Shown: positions 26,501-38,113 of the stretch, one piece after another
Layout: every line of letters begins with the position of its first letter
Position numbering within the stretch: the stretch's first letter is position 1
Origin: Astropecten irregularis
Lineage: Eukaryota > Echinodermata > Asteroidea > Paxillosida > Astropectinidae
Direction: 5' to 3'
Length of the DNA stretch: 64,000 nucleotides
Assembly (NCBI GenBank): GCA_963971285.1
Contig: OZ020244.1
Coordinates: 20,832,001 to 20,896,000, forward strand
Program-made: the position numbers and the translations under genes
The notes under the pieces: model-generated
The model's database searches: none
What the model was told of the DNA's origin: nothing
What the model saw: only the letters and a program-made list of their open reading frames with translations

Positions 26501-28889
26501 GGGGGGGGGGGGCGTTTGATGGATCGGTATGTCATTTTTCCCAAACCATGCTGAACCATAAAACAGTTCTGACAGTAAACTTCTTTCTAGTTTTCAATAA
26601 TTTCTTTTAGGGAAACATCAAAATTTCTCCCTATTGACCGATGTCTCCCAAATGTTCACTTTCAGATGCTAACCTGTCTCCCTAATATGAAAATTCGCAT
26701 AAATAAATAAATTAATAAATAAGTAATGTTTATTTTGTTTTTGGTTGTTTTTTGTTGTTGATAGTTTTGCATGGCCTCCCATGAGAAGAGTATGCAGGAG
26801 GCCTTTGCCTTCCAGCATAGCAAGGGGGTTCAATGCTGCATATGCATGGAGGTTGTCCTTGAGAAAACTGTGGTCAAGGACCGTAAATTTGGACTTCTCT
26901 CCAACTGCAATCACCCCTACTGCCTGCACTGTATACGCAAGTGGCGTAGCGCCAAGCAGTATGAAAAGAAAGTTGTCCGGTGAGTCTTGTTGATATTCAT
27001 GCCCCCCTCTTTTAAGTAGCAGTATTAAACTGCCAAATGTTTGGATTTATTTAAATTTAAACCTAAAACACTTGTTACCAAGTCAAGTTTTGACTCATAA
27101 AATTGGGCTGGCTGTATATTGCACCTTCATAATACTGTAGTATTGTACGGATAGCAGTAGACATGTATTTCAGTCCATGTTGCTCAAATTTGTTTTGTTT
27201 TTTTAGATATAAAGAAGAAAATTGTCTTCACGAGTAAGTGCAATGTATGCTATAAGCAGAGGCATGACTTTGGACCCAGTTCTCAATTGATCACTTTGGT
27301 TGTTGCCCAGTGTTTTGAATCCAGTGCTTTTGATTTAATTTATAATGCGCTTTTGTGCTGCAGTATTAGGGCATGTTTGTTTAACGTACGGGATCCCAGA
27401 TCTGCAGATCCACATCCCACGCAGGATACGCTAAAATGGGATCCGGATCAGCAGGATCCGTGATCTTGTGCGTGAAACAAACAGGCCCTTAGCAAGATTC
27501 CATTGACTTAATTAATTACCCCAACACTTTGCAATGCTTCTTTTTCTGTTTCAACGACTTGGAACAAAAGCTCAAGATTAAAGTTTTTTTTTTGCCTTTT
27601 AAACACAGATCGTGCCCGACTTGCCGCGTAGTTTCACCGTTTGTCACTCCCAGTGATTTCTGGGTGGACGATCCAGAAGAAAAGAAGAAAGTATTGGACA
27701 GATACAAGCAAGCATTAAGGTACGGTGCCAGCCACATGATGAAAACTGTTGAGGTTAACTCTTGGTGGAGTGCTGTGGCCTAGTGGTCTGGCGTGTCGTA
27801 CTCAAGATCTTGTGGTCCATCTACAGATTGTGGGTTCGAATCCAGCCATGGGTTAGTGATGCTTGCATCCTTGGGCAAGAGGCTAGATTGCTTCTCTTCA
27901 CCCAGGTGTAAATGGGTGCCTGTGAGGGTAGAGATGGCTTTGTGTGCTTGATTAGCCCTGCACACTTTTTTGCAGGCAGCTGTGGGCTGTGTACTCCCCG
28001 AGGAACTGAGGTTGTTTCATGAATGTAAATGGGCCCGGTGGCCAGGGATAATAGTTGTGTAAAGCATAGTGATACCTTTCTTGTGTGTAAAGAACGCTGT
28101 TTAAATGCCTACATTTAAATAGTTATTATAACAAAGTGGCTTGGACTGGTCAAACGATACATTTTTGTAATGGTACTTCCAAGCTGTAACTAAACTTTTC
28201 AATGAAGATTGACATCAAGATTAAATTAATAATTATGTATACCTTGATCAGTGCTCTCATTTGTATCATGTGTACTGGTATTCAAGTATTAAAATATTAA
28301 AGTAACATGGTCGTTTCCTTCCTTCTGTTTATTCCTGTACACCCACAGTAAAAAGGAATGCAAGTATTTTCAAAAGGGTTCAGGAACTTGTCCATTTGGT
28401 GCTGAGTGCTTCTACCAGCATGCCTACCCTGACGGCACGCAGGAAGACCGCACCAAGGCACGCACGTTCAGTAGCAGTGAGGGCAAGATCAAGACTTACC
28501 GGGCCCTGTCCCTGTGGGAATTCTTCGAGGAGCGTGAGAACCGCTTCCTGGACTGGGACAGTGACGACGATGACGACTGGTTCCTGTACTACGACTGGTC
28601 GGACGATTTCGACTTTGGCGGAGTGGAGGACCGCGGGCTCTGGACGGACTATTTTGAGCTCTTCGGCTCGGGCGAGAGCTCTGATTATTCAGAGGAAGAG
28701 GAAGAGGATGTGCTGGTGGCCCCGGCAACCATCGCCATGGCAGCCTCATCGATGGGCGGGCCATCGGAAGCTTTCTCCAGTGCCCATGAGGCCTCGGTGG
28801 CTGGAAGTGGATCAGGTGAGGTCTCGGTCGGAGCTGTCGCTGGTGATGATGAGGACTACGATGATTCGGATGATTCAGATTCAGTCTGA
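20533..28889 (+). CDS. MKRN1: Makorin E3 ubiquitin-protein ligase (7 coding exons, 517 aa)
   Basis: Makorins are RING E3 ligases that also bind RNA. Coding exons: 20533-20591, 24470-24595, 25197-25447, 25823-26073, 26765-26979, 27609-27719, 28349-28889; all GT-AG, phases close, 1554 nt including TGA. Domain order: CCCH1 (C19, C27, C33, H37), CCCH2 (C47, C55, C61, H65), a PAM2-like motif ending AEFVP at about 134-138 (the poly(A)-binding-protein docking motif of MKRN1), CCCH3 (C186, C194, C200, H204) followed by the makorin Cys/His block GDICDMCGL, a C3HC4 RING at about 253-306 with the signature LSNCNHPYCLHCIRKWRSAK, and CCCH4 (C342, C352, C358, H362) followed by HAYPDG. The C-terminus has LWEFFEEREN, then a long Asp/Glu-rich, Trp/Tyr/Phe-containing acidic tail (about 400-517), longer than in vertebrates (MKRN1 482 aa). 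RING and PAM2 features favour MKRN1; part of the C-terminus recalls MKRN2, so the 1/2 assignment is not settled. Confidence 0.93.
20807..20842. repeat. Short perfect palindrome
   Basis: AGGGTTCATACGTATA is followed at once by its mirror TATACGTATGAACCCT-like sequence, a perfect hairpin of about 17-bp arms in makorin intron 1. Confidence 0.6.
21261..21316. repeat. Palindrome in makorin intron 1
   Basis: TTTCATGAAACTTTACGCAG and its mirror TGCGTAAAGTTTCGTGAAA form a hairpin of about 20-bp arms, resembling the collapsed ends of a GATTTCAC-type element. Confidence 0.55.
22747..22893. mobile_element. GATTTCAC-ended MITE (family C)
   Basis: GGGTCAACTTCACAAAGCCC at the left and TTTTGTGAAATCAACCCC at the right, with internal TCGCAACTCGAGTTAAGAAG. 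It is shared with copies at 37681, 40934, 46397 and 55103. It lies in intron 1 of makorin. Confidence 0.7.
23810..23905 (+). mobile_element. tRNA-like SINE head in makorin intron 1
   Basis: GTGGTTAGTGCTATCATGAC (A-box-like) and GTGGGTTCGAATCCCACC (B box with a good T stem). No matching acceptor stem was found. A related copy is at 17090-17165. Confidence 0.55.
24066..24120. mobile_element. Family D MITE fragment in makorin intron 1
   Basis: CTGGGGCCAATTTCATAGAG and CTTAAGCACAAAATTTGCTT match the left arm of 37868-38113; the right arm is not clear. Confidence 0.5.
24801..24939. mobile_element. Foldback MITE in makorin intron 2
   Basis: GGCCGTGTCCTGAATCTCTG and GCTGTGGCCACAAAATAACA at the left are mirrored at the right by TGTGTAATTTGTGGCCGCTG and CAGAGATTTGGGACACGGTC. 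Confidence 0.65.
26420..26463. repeat. 19-bp tandem repeat in makorin intron 4
   Basis: GTCGGACTTGTGAGTGCTT occurs twice in a row plus a partial third copy. It is followed by a 15-base G run at 26498-26512. ACCGATCCA near 26311 and TGGATCGGT near 26520 may be ends of a surrounding element. Confidence 0.7.
27368..27489. mobile_element. GGGCCTGTTTG-ended MITE (family E), makorin intron 5
   Basis: GGGCATGTTTGTTTAACGTA at the left and GTGAAACAAACAGGCCC at the right, flanked by TTA on both sides. Internal AAAATGGGATCCGGATCAGC is shared with 35897-36015. Confidence 0.7.
27771..28100 (+). mobile_element. tRNA-derived SINE with a distinct body, makorin intron 6
   Basis: A box GTGGCCTAGTGGTCTGGCGT and B box GGGTTCGAATCCAGCC, followed by a body with TGGGCAAGAGGCTAGATTGC, CAGGTGTAAATGGGTGCCTG and CCCCGAGGAACTGAGG. 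It starts about 50 bp past the exon 6 donor and is a different family from the SINE at 57620. Confidence 0.7.
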
Positions 28890-31149
28890 TTTGTAATGAT
28901 TTTGATGGTGATTAATCGCTCTGATATGTAGAGTTCGCTGGTCGAGGTTGGTAATTGTTTCCGTGTTGCTCATGCATCATTTCCCTCTCAGCTCAGGATG
29001 TAGTCAAAGGATTTCACAAATTTGACTAAGTGAAACTGCCACTTTTCTCGAAGTGTCTCATCTGCATGCATATTGTATCAGTTAAGATTGGCTAACTAAA
29101 CTAGTCGATTATGGCTTTATCGATCAATTTGTAACAAAACCAAAAGTGGAAAGTAGATGTGATGAAAGAATATTGGCCGTGAAACAATTGGGTTTTGAAA
29201 TCAAACCTTATTGATTGCTGCATACTAATTACTACAAAGGGTGACCAGTCAAGAAACTAAATACGGTACTTGACATTATCAGTTCCAAACAATTTCAAAT
29301 TGGATTGGTTTCCAAAATTCTCTGGCAGAAGTTATTTATAGCACCTTCAGCCATTACGCCATGTTTTAGGGAGTATCCCAAAATGTGATATCAAAATACA
29401 TGTACATGTATTCTTATCCTATTGCATTCGTGCAATCTAAAATGATCTTAATTTACTAAATTTGGATTTATTGCATTTTATACTTTGTTTAAAGTATATC
29501 ATGGTACTTGACCTTGGGAAAATATATTGACCAATGTATTTTCCCAACTTATACAATTCAAAAGTTTTGTTTGAATGTATATTATAAAGTGAAAAATCAT
29601 ACATTTTAGGATATGGAAATACAGTGGCCCTACATTTTGGGCAGGAATTGTCCTGAATTCTCCAAAATGTAACACTGCAGTGTCCCCATAGCACATTGTT
29701 AAGCTTTGGGTCAAGTTGGGGACAAGTTCCATATTGCATATTAAGTATGATGACCTGATATGAATATATTTATAGATATCTATATACATAGTTAGATAAA
29801 TAATTATGTAGTTTGTACTTTTAAAGGTGACTGCAGTTCAAAGTACATATGTTTTGTCAAATTCTTTGGAAAAAAGGTTTGAGAAATTTTGTTGGGCAGT
29901 GATTTTTGTAATTGGGCCGAATATTGAAATAATAATAATGAAGTTCGTCTTGTGCATGTCATGAAATTCTTATAACTAAAAGTGCCTCCGTTCATTTTTT
30001 TATCATTATTTTTTTTTTCAATTTTATGATTTTTTTGTCGTTTAATGCATCACAGACAACGCCCGTTTGCTGCATCACAGTTCGGCCCACGCTCGCCCAA
30101 GCAAGGACTGCATTTACCTTTAAAAGTTGCAATTTGTGGTGATGGTGATATGGTGATGAATAATGGTGGTGGTGGTGAGTTCCAGCTTCTCAAATTTCGG
30201 GAAAATTGGACATTTGTTGTAAGCTTGAATCAGTTTTAAAGAAAGAAAGAAAATACTGGTTGTGTTCAGTGTTGTACTTTTTTCCACTTGAGCATATAAC
30301 CCATATTAATGCATCATATAACCCCCCCCCTTGCCTCACGCCTGGTACCTGTTGGTATAACTGAGGTAATACAGTCTGAGGAAGATACTGCACCAGACTG
30401 ACAATATTCTTTGTGGTGTGCAATGAACAGATTATGGTGTAACCCCTCAATCCCCCCCCTTCTCTCCCTCCAGTCGGCCAGTTTAATTTCTGAGCCTACA
30501 CAAATATCTGCCTATCTTTTAGCACTCACTGAAGAGATTGTGCATCCAAAGTGGTTAGGATCCTTTGTAAGCAGACAATAAAATGATAAAATGATAAATA
30601 TATCATAATTATCACCTTATAAGGGAACGGTAACATTGCAATAGCACCAGAGCGCCTTAACCTTTACAGCTAAAACTACACATTAAATATTTCTGAATCA
30701 AAAACGCTAATTACTAAGTCCTCCACTTTGTTAACGTAATATTAAACCTTCATCACCATCCCAAAATCTGCACCATCCCAAAATCTGAACAATTGAATCC
30801 ATTTGCAAAAAAAACGAATCCTATTGCTGGACGATATTGAAGAACTCATGACAGCACTGGGTTTGCATGTGTAATTCTTCCGCCTTTGTCCGTGATCTAG
30901 ATAATTTGGCATACAGAGACATTATAGCCCAGGTTGAATGACGTTTGTATTCGTGACTGACGTCCAGGGTTAAGTTCTTTGGCTACGGTGAAAAATATAT
31001 TCAGGAGACTTTTTTTGTTTTTCACAAGGAAGGTTGTCGTGTCGACAAGCTTGATTTTACGGATAGTAGGCAAGGTTTTGAAATTTTGAGTAAATATAGC
31101 AACTGGAAGATTGACATTCACTAGTACACATACATATACATACAATTAA

Positions 31150-31430
31150 AAGTTTACTGGCATACACTACGGACATCATATAAAATAATCTGGACTTGCA
31201 ATGCTTTTGTGTCAACTGAAGCCACTGGTGGCCATCTTACTGTGCCAGATACAATGCGGTTACTATTGTTGCTAGACAGAATTAACTAACAATAGTGAGC
31301 GCATCTTTGTATTGCCTTTGTAATCAGCCCTCCAAGATGGATACTTGTGGTTTCAGTGACCTATGTGAGCCTGAAGGGAGTATTGTGAGTCCAGATTTGT
31401 TTATATGACGTCCGTGGCGTATACTCACTA
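31150..31430. mobile_element. Inverted-repeat MITE with ~40-bp ends
   Basis: Left end ATACACTACGGACATCATAT then AATCTGGACT; right end AGTCCAGATTTGTTTATATG then ACGTCCGTGGCGTAT. These are imperfect reverse complements. Confidence 0.65.
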
Positions 31431-32312
31431 AATTGCTGAATTGCATGGCATATTGTGACTCTTCCTCACAACTCAGTGTTCAGAATTCTGTAGGTTGATA
31501 AATTTCAGTAACAGGAGATTTACCGAGTTGAAGAAGAACGTCACACAGTTTTAGAACTCCAACATGGACAGGGTTGCTATTGTGAACCAATTACGTACAA
31601 CAAAAACTCATGTCTTATTTTCCCACCGAGGGCCAACTTAGTTTTTACCTACCTCATGAACCGGCTTTTCACAAACTCCCAGGTTGTGCTTTTAAAAGTG
31701 ACACGTACATCCTGCACAGTGTCAGTATCACGGCGTTGCTTCACAATACCCACCCAGTTTCTGTAAGAAAGGAGAGCCAGTTATAAGTAAAGATGTTGAT
31801 TTGCGAATCCAACACTCAACACGCATGCAACAGAAATTGAACAGTGCTCCAAACAACCAATTCCAGCACTGCGAAAATGGATAAGATTGTGACTCTTTTT
31901 CTCAGTCAAACGGTGTTCAAACATTGGAAAAATATAATATAGGGACAGGGTGCTAAGTGTGGACCATAACCAGCATTATACTGCAAGCTGTGAACATCAT
32001 GAGTCTGTACTACACTACAGTATATGAAGTATTACACACAAGACCCTCCTGCAAACTATAATAAATTTGCTTTAGTCTGTTCACTGTTCTATCTGCTTTA
32101 GTATGATTATAATCAAGGCATTACATACACCAGAGTGCAGTTTTTGCCATGTAGACTTGTACAAGCATGTGGTAATGTGTACTGAAGAATTGGGCATGCA
32201 AAGTTAAATGTTTCCTGTAAACATAGAAGATATTAACTTGAACAAATGTAAGCATGGTGGAGCATTATAGTGTCAAGAGATTTAAACTTGTCTAATGATT
32301 GTAGTTTCTGAG

Positions 32313-32524
32313 GAATGGCCCAAATTCCACAAAGCTTAATTACCATGAACATTAATTGCTTATAGCCAATTTGATTGGTAAGCACAGATCCACCGAGAAC
32401 CAGCCACAAGCAATATTCAGTATGTGGAATGTTGGATGGTACCCAGAGTTGGCTTAGCAAAAATGTTTTGTGCTTAGCAAATTTCCATGCTGGTTGCATG
32501 GCTCCAAGAAATTTGGCCCTGATG
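32313..32524. mobile_element. Family D foldback MITE, diverged
   Basis: GAATGGCCCAAATTCCACAA at the left and CATGGCTCCAAGAAATTTGG at the right, with CTTAGCAAATTTCCATGCTG inside. It is related to 37868-38113 but more diverged. Confidence 0.5.
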
Positions 32525-32952
32525 TAGCTAGCTATAGCCAAAGCCTAGAGCAATTTTATAAATCCTCTTGACTTGAACTGATCACAGGCCAACATGCTAG
32601 GCTAGTCGATTTTCCAGAGCTAGCCCACCAGGCTTCAAGTTGTGGCAGGCTGTAATTAGGATTAACAAGCACAAGCATGACAAGTAAGGCCAGATCCTCA
32701 TCAGCCTGTAAAATGTAACCGTTAGTTCCCAAATACATGTAGTGTTAGAATGTAGTTAACTGAGAAAAGGTAAATTATTAGACTAGACGTTGGAGTGACA
32801 CAACGGTCCCAAGTGGTTGCCAAACTTACAAGTCTCAATGCCTGTGTTGAATTGTTGCACCGATGTATGCAACAGTACAGTGACGTTGGGCTTCCCTTCT
32901 CTATTGTTTGATACAATTGGTGTAAATAGTTGGACAACTTCACATTATAAAG

Positions 32953-33096
32953 GAATGTGGATCGGTTTGCAAAACACCATGTAAGAATCGTTCGTACTTT
33001 CGCACTTCTTATTGCATTCATACTTACAAGAAGTACAATAAGAAGTGCGAAAGTATGTACGATTCTTACATGGTGTTTTGCAAACTGATTCACATA
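32953..33096. repeat. Palindromic repeat, ~65-bp arms
   Basis: GGTTTGCAAAACACCATGTA, then AGAATCGTTCGTACTTTCGC at the left, has its mirror at the right (GCGAAAGTATGTACGATTCT, TACATGGTGTTTTGCAAACT). A related fragment (ACCATGTAAGAACCGTTCGT) lies in a TBK1 intron at 53770. A 175-codon minus-strand ORF (32722-33249) spans it but resembles no known protein. Confidence 0.65.
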
Positions 33097-34660
33097 CCAA
33101 TTGTCACCATGCAAAGCCTCAAATCTTTCATATAATTGGTATTGAGGTTGGCACTCTATGTAGATTCTTCCAGGAATATGAGACTTGATGAGATCGGATC
33201 TGTTGAGTGTAAATTGTGCATTATATCTGCACATAACTTTATACATCATAAATTGGGTAGAGCAGGTTGTACCATTTGGTCTGTTTGCTGCAGTACGGCA
33301 TAGTCAAGGGTATTGACTTAATACAGTGCTGCCAAAACCAGCCTCAAGTAACTTGTGGTGTTGTTTTTAGATGTGGTAATATGTGACTACCTAACCTCTT
33401 GTTTCAAGGCAATGAAGTAGGTGACTCAAAACATGGTTGAATCTTTTGGGGGTAAAAAAGACCTATATCCATCATCCTAGTACACAAATCTAGCCTAGAT
33501 ACATGTATTCTCCGAAGATCTCTACAGCTGACCTCTGACCTTGAGAATTTGTATTACCGGTACTCCGACATTTTGTGATAAACATTTGTAATGTGTATCT
33601 GATTTTTTGAAGTTTATAGCATGTCTTTGTATGAAGTAAATGTTCATGACTTTAGCATTGGTGGAAGGGAACTTTGTATGAAGTCAGAATTAGATACAGG
33701 GTCAATGTTGAATCCATTTTCACTATCAGAATACCATTAATAGTCTTTACAAAATACTGAGTCATTATGGTGGATCTTGAATCATATAAGGCCACTATTA
33801 ACAGTAGTGATGAACAGTTTGTAACATGCCGTTAGCATTTCGCAAAGAAACAAACTATTTGCATGATGGTATAAGGAATTTGTATTTAACTGTTGGAATA
33901 CCACCTCAAACTTTAATAATAACAAAAAAAATATTATAATGAAGAGATATATAGCTGACTAGATGTTATTTCCAGTCGTCAAAAAAAAAAAAAAGAATAG
34001 CGATTGATGTTTGAATGTACATGTGAGGCAAATTGTTTGCTAGATGTTGATGTTGTTATGATAAGCGCATCAATGAGTATAGGTGATCATAGGCTGATTA
34101 ACGTAGTTCTACCGATAAAATGTGACAATGAAATGGTAGAATGGAAGGAGGTTTCCTGATGAACATTTAAAAGACTAGCTTGTCGTTTGAGGTTTATAAT
34201 TCTCAAGCTTTCATACATGTACTTGATGCGTTTAACTCTTTGCTCGGAATGAAACCAATGGTTATTTTGTCACTGGTACCCACTCTATTGTAGGGCTGGA
34301 CAACTCAGATGATCAAAGCGCTCATATGTTCATTCACTTCTCAGGTTCAGTCCAGGTTTTCTTTGCTCATTTCTTCATGCATTTGATACCAATTTCACAG
34401 CTCTTCTGGAAAATTGAATTTGTGCTTATCTTTTCATTTCCATTCCATAGCATTGCTAACCACAAGCACCCGGAAAAGGCACGCTAGCCCTTTTGTTGCT
34501 TACTGCTAGCAAATGCACAATTTTTAATTGCAAATTCATGGCGAATTGAAGGCTAAATTTGATGCTTATTGTGAAATACTGCTTATATGCTTAAGCAGAT
34601 ATTTCTGAAAGCTCAAAAATGTGTTTAATGTCACACAGCACTATAAAATTGGTTCAACAA

Positions 34661-34803
34661 TGGGAGACTTTGGAAAACCGGTCTTCAATTCAACAGCACA
34701 CGCACACGCACAACAGTGCAGGCACAAAACAATGCGCGCATGCTCACAATTGCGTGTGCGTGCGCTGTTGACTTGAAGACCGGTTCTCCAAAGTCTCCCA
34801 TTG
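34661..34803. mobile_element. Short hairpin element (family B)
   Basis: AATGGGAGACTTTGGAAAAC at the left and GGTTCTCCAAAGTCTCCCAT at the right, with alternating CG/CA tracts (CACACGCACACGCACA) inside. It is longer than the copy at 9546. Confidence 0.75.
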
Positions 34804-34968
34804 AGAACATAAAATACAATGAACTTGCAATATCAGATAATGAAGTATTTTCACATGTGTATTTGCTGAATGTAATACCAAGAATTTGGCCAAATTCCTA
34901 GAAAAATTTTGCCAATTCTTGGCCATCAGTAACACTTAAGGAGCCTGAAGCTTGCTTTATGTGTTTAC

Positions 34969-35345
34969 TTAATAAAGGTAGTATCATACTTTGGTTTTTG
35001 TCAAAGAAGTACAGATTCATGGGCAAAAATATCAAGGAAGATACAGTCACAATCATCTGTTAAAATTCCAGTCCAATACGGTGCCCACTTTTTGAGAAAA
35101 TCGTGAAAAACGGCCACAGTATTTCTTAAGTCTTTTCTCTTATTTTTGATCTTTTAAAAGATCAAAAAAAGATTTCCGGTTGTTGTTTTACTAATTTCTG
35201 GATAAATACACCATTTCCTGGATAAATACACCATTTCAGGCGGGAAAAAATTTACTGTAGGTTTCTACCAGCACCATCTTCATACCGTAAAAGTTATACG
35301 TAATTTCTGTTTTGGTTTCTTACCAAAGTATGATACTACCTTTAA
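34969..35345. mobile_element. TTAA-type MITE, second subfamily
   Basis: TTAATAAAGGTAGTATCATA at the left and the reverse of TTAAAGGTAGTATCATACTT at the right. The core TTTCTGGATAAATACACCAT is shared with the first subfamily although the ends differ. A short internal duplication is present near 35200-35235. Confidence 0.75.
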
Positions 35346-35896
35346 AGATTTTACAATTATTGTTATTGTTTTCAAAGATATTTAAGAAAGGTATGGAGTT
35401 AAAAACAAAAAAATTTAACCTCAGATATGCTTTCCAGATTTAATATATTTCAATTGAAAATATTCCTCCAACCAAAGTCTTTATTTTCGAACTATTTCAA
35501 AATGTAGGCATGCCTGCTGATAATATTAAGCTTAAGTACAAATTAGGAAGTTGCAGTAAAAATGAATCTTCTTTTCTTCAGAAAAAAAAACAGTTGAGAT
35601 TGGAAAATGAATTATCACTATGATTAACACATGCTTACTGTATTGTGTGCAAACACACGAGGTCCAAATATATTGGATTTTATTAACGTTATTATAGGAT
35701 GTACCATGTATTATTTGAGCCGTTGTGCACTTGTTTATATAAAAAAAAATACTATACCAATGATTTGTTAACAATTTGATTACAATTTAATAAAATATTC
35801 ATTTATGATTGATAAAAGCAAATTGCTTCTGGTTCTCTGCGGGTCATTTGTTATTTCTCAGTCTTGAGGTAATTTACTCGATGGAATTATTAAATA

Positions 35897-36015
35897 GGGC
35901 CTGTTTGTTCCGGTACGCGATCAGTGATCTTGCAGATCCACGTACCATGCAGGCTACACTAAAATGGGATCCGGATCAGCAGGATCACTGATCTTGTGCG
36001 TGAAGCAAACAGGCC
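35897..36015. mobile_element. GGGCCTGTTTG-ended MITE (family E)
   Basis: GGGCCTGTTTGTTCCGGTAC at the left and GTGAAGCAAACAGGCCCC at the right; internal AAAATGGGATCCGGATCAGC as in 27368-27489. Confidence 0.7.
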
Positions 36016-36244
36016 CCAAGCTTTGTGTCGGGCCCTAATAACTTCAAGCAAGCTTAGAAATTAATCAGGCATGGAACCCAGACTTAACAAAAAACAAGGA
36101 AATTCCAATATTTACAAGACTTTGTGCAACTGGTTTTTAATTTCCAATGCCATGAGTGTGATGAGAAAAACAAGGAAATCAGCCGATCCGAGGAAAAGTT
36201 GCTTGTCTGAGTTAGTAGGGCCTGACATTTTGTGTCGATCCTAG

Positions 36245-36431
36245 TACAGTGGAACACCGCTATACCGAACACAGCTATACCGAACATTTGGCTTTACCGA
36301 ACATCCTTGGCTCCCAATTTTCATGTGCAATGTAATATGCTTGCTGAACATTGTTCACTATAATGAATTACCACTATAACAAACAATTTCTGTGCATCCT
36401 GGCGTGTTTGTTATAGTGGCATTCCACTGTA
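36245..36431. mobile_element. Pogo/Tigger-like MITE
   Basis: Same family as 1461-1630: TACAGTGGAACACCGCTATA at the left, and GTTATAGTGGCATTCCACTG then TA at the right. The internal ACATTTGGCTTTA motif is shared. Confidence 0.75.
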
Positions 36432-36518
36432 GCATGTTCTCAGCCAACTACCAGTAAGGACTGCTAGCATTTATATCTACAGGTGATTTTCTTATGCCAT
36501 ATTCTGGAAGCATACATG

Positions 36519-36714
36519 AATAGCACTCCGCACTTGCGCTAAAAATAGCAGGCTAAATGCAGTGACGTCACACCGGATCTCAGACGAACATTGCAACCAT
36601 GCCAAATGTGTGGTGGGTGCGCTTGTGGGTACACTACGTTTGTCTGACATCCGGGAATTTTGTACATGCACGCGCTGGCCACATCACTCGTGTGACGTCA
36701 TTAGAGCGGTGAAT
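36519..36714 (-). mobile_element. CRE-carrying MITE (family A), reverse orientation
   Basis: Contains the reverse of the family ends (GCACTTGCGCTAAAAATAGC) and two full TGACGTCA sites (about 36563 and 36693). It differs from the other copies in the middle. Confidence 0.65.
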
Positions 36715-37461
36715 CAATTTTGTGATACAAAATAATTGCCATCAAGCGGAACACCATAGCCTGCCTTGCCATACGGGCCCTCTAAATGATATCAAAACCA
36801 TTTCTTATTAAGTTCCATAACTTTTACTTTCAATTATTTCAAACCAAATTTCAAATCAACGTAATCAATAACATATACTATACCTTTATGCACATGATGT
36901 CATTTGAGTAAGCTTGCCTGGGCTAGGTTGGGCTGGCTATGTACTAGTTGCACACACACACCTTTGTATTTATGTGTTTCACCATAGTTCAGCCTGTGAC
37001 ATAATGACTTCAGTGCATATTAAGGTGTATTTTCAGTGAGAAGCAAATTATAAACATTGATATATTCCTTGATAAAGCTACATTTTCTGCAATATACAGT
37101 ATATTTACATATACACCACAATTATATATAATATTTTACATTACAAATCTAAGGAGGTCTTGAGGTGCCACCTGACTCCTTAAAATTCCAAGATCTATTT
37201 TGCAATGTGGGCAACATAAACATTCAAAAATAAAATTCTCAAGATGACTACATGTACTTATATAGTATTTACTCTTTCGAAATAAGTAATAGAGGATATC
37301 CTAGTATCATTTACCTTTAAATAACAAGGGAGAAGAACTGATTGGGCCCAGTCACTGAAAAGCCAGGCTAGGTCTGGGGTCTTGGGTTTTTATAATCCCT
37401 ACCCTTGAGCTATCAACTTGGAGCCCCTGCTTTGTCCTGGATCAAAGTTGACATAAATCCA

Positions 37462-37598
37462 AAAGCGTTACGCACTAAAGACGTCACACCATGCATGCAC
37501 GCGCACACATACCTCCACTCACCACACGCTTGCATGGCCGGTTGCAATGTTTGTCTGAGGTTCAGTGCTATTTTTAGCGCAAGTGCGCAGCGCTATTG
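37462..37598 (+). mobile_element. CRE-family MITE (family A)
   Basis: AAGCGTTACGCACTAAAGAC at the left, then GACGTCACACCATGCATGCA, TTGCAATGTTTGTCTGAGGT and TAGCGCAAGTGCGCAGCGCT. The CRE is altered by one base (AGACGTCA). Confidence 0.75.
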
Positions 37599-37680
37599 AC
37601 AGACTGAGTTCACATTGCTCATGGACACTATCCAGAAACCAGGCTTGATTGATTTGAAGTATCTCTGTTGTAGTGAAGTT

Positions 37681-37837
37681 CAGGGCTCGATTTCACGAAA
37701 GGCTAAGACAGATCGCAACATGCGTATCAATCTTAATTGCTAAGCAAAGTGTGATGTCACAATACTAGTTGCTATGGAAACACGTACAACTCATCTAAAA
37801 GATGAATCGCAAATCTTTGTGAAATCGACCACTGGGC
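37681..37837. mobile_element. GATTTCAC-ended MITE (family C)
   Basis: GGGCTCGATTTCACGAAAGG at the left and TTTGTGAAATCGACCACTGG at the right; the internal GCTAAGCAAAGTGTGATGTC is shared with 46397-46544. Confidence 0.7.
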
Positions 37838-37867
37838 TGACAAGATGAGGTTTTCAAGCTCCAAAGG

Positions 37868-38113
37868 CCTGGGGCCAATTTCATAAAACTGTTAAGCACA
37901 AAAATTTGCTTAGCACAAAAATGTCTCGCCCAATAAAACAAACCACCATTGAAAATTCCATTTGATATTCATGGTCAGCGAAAAACAGCCAAAGAACAAT
38001 CTAAAATGATACACAATACATTCAAATTTGGTGTTAAACATGTTTTTATTAAGACAGAAATGTCATGCTTAGCAAATTTTTGTGCTTAACAGTTTTATGG
38101 AATTGGTCCTGGG
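37868..38113. mobile_element. Foldback MITE with ~45-bp arms (family D)
   Basis: CTGGGGCCAATTTCATAAAA then CTGTTAAGCACAAAAATTTG at the left, mirrored by CAAATTTTTGTGCTTAACAG and TTTTATGGAATTGGTCCTGG at the right. Fragments of the family are at 24066-24120 and 32313-32524. Confidence 0.75.

Noticed and set aside
28396..28896. 166-codon Arg/Thr/Ser-rich plus-strand ORF
   Set aside because: Shadow frame of the last makorin coding exon.
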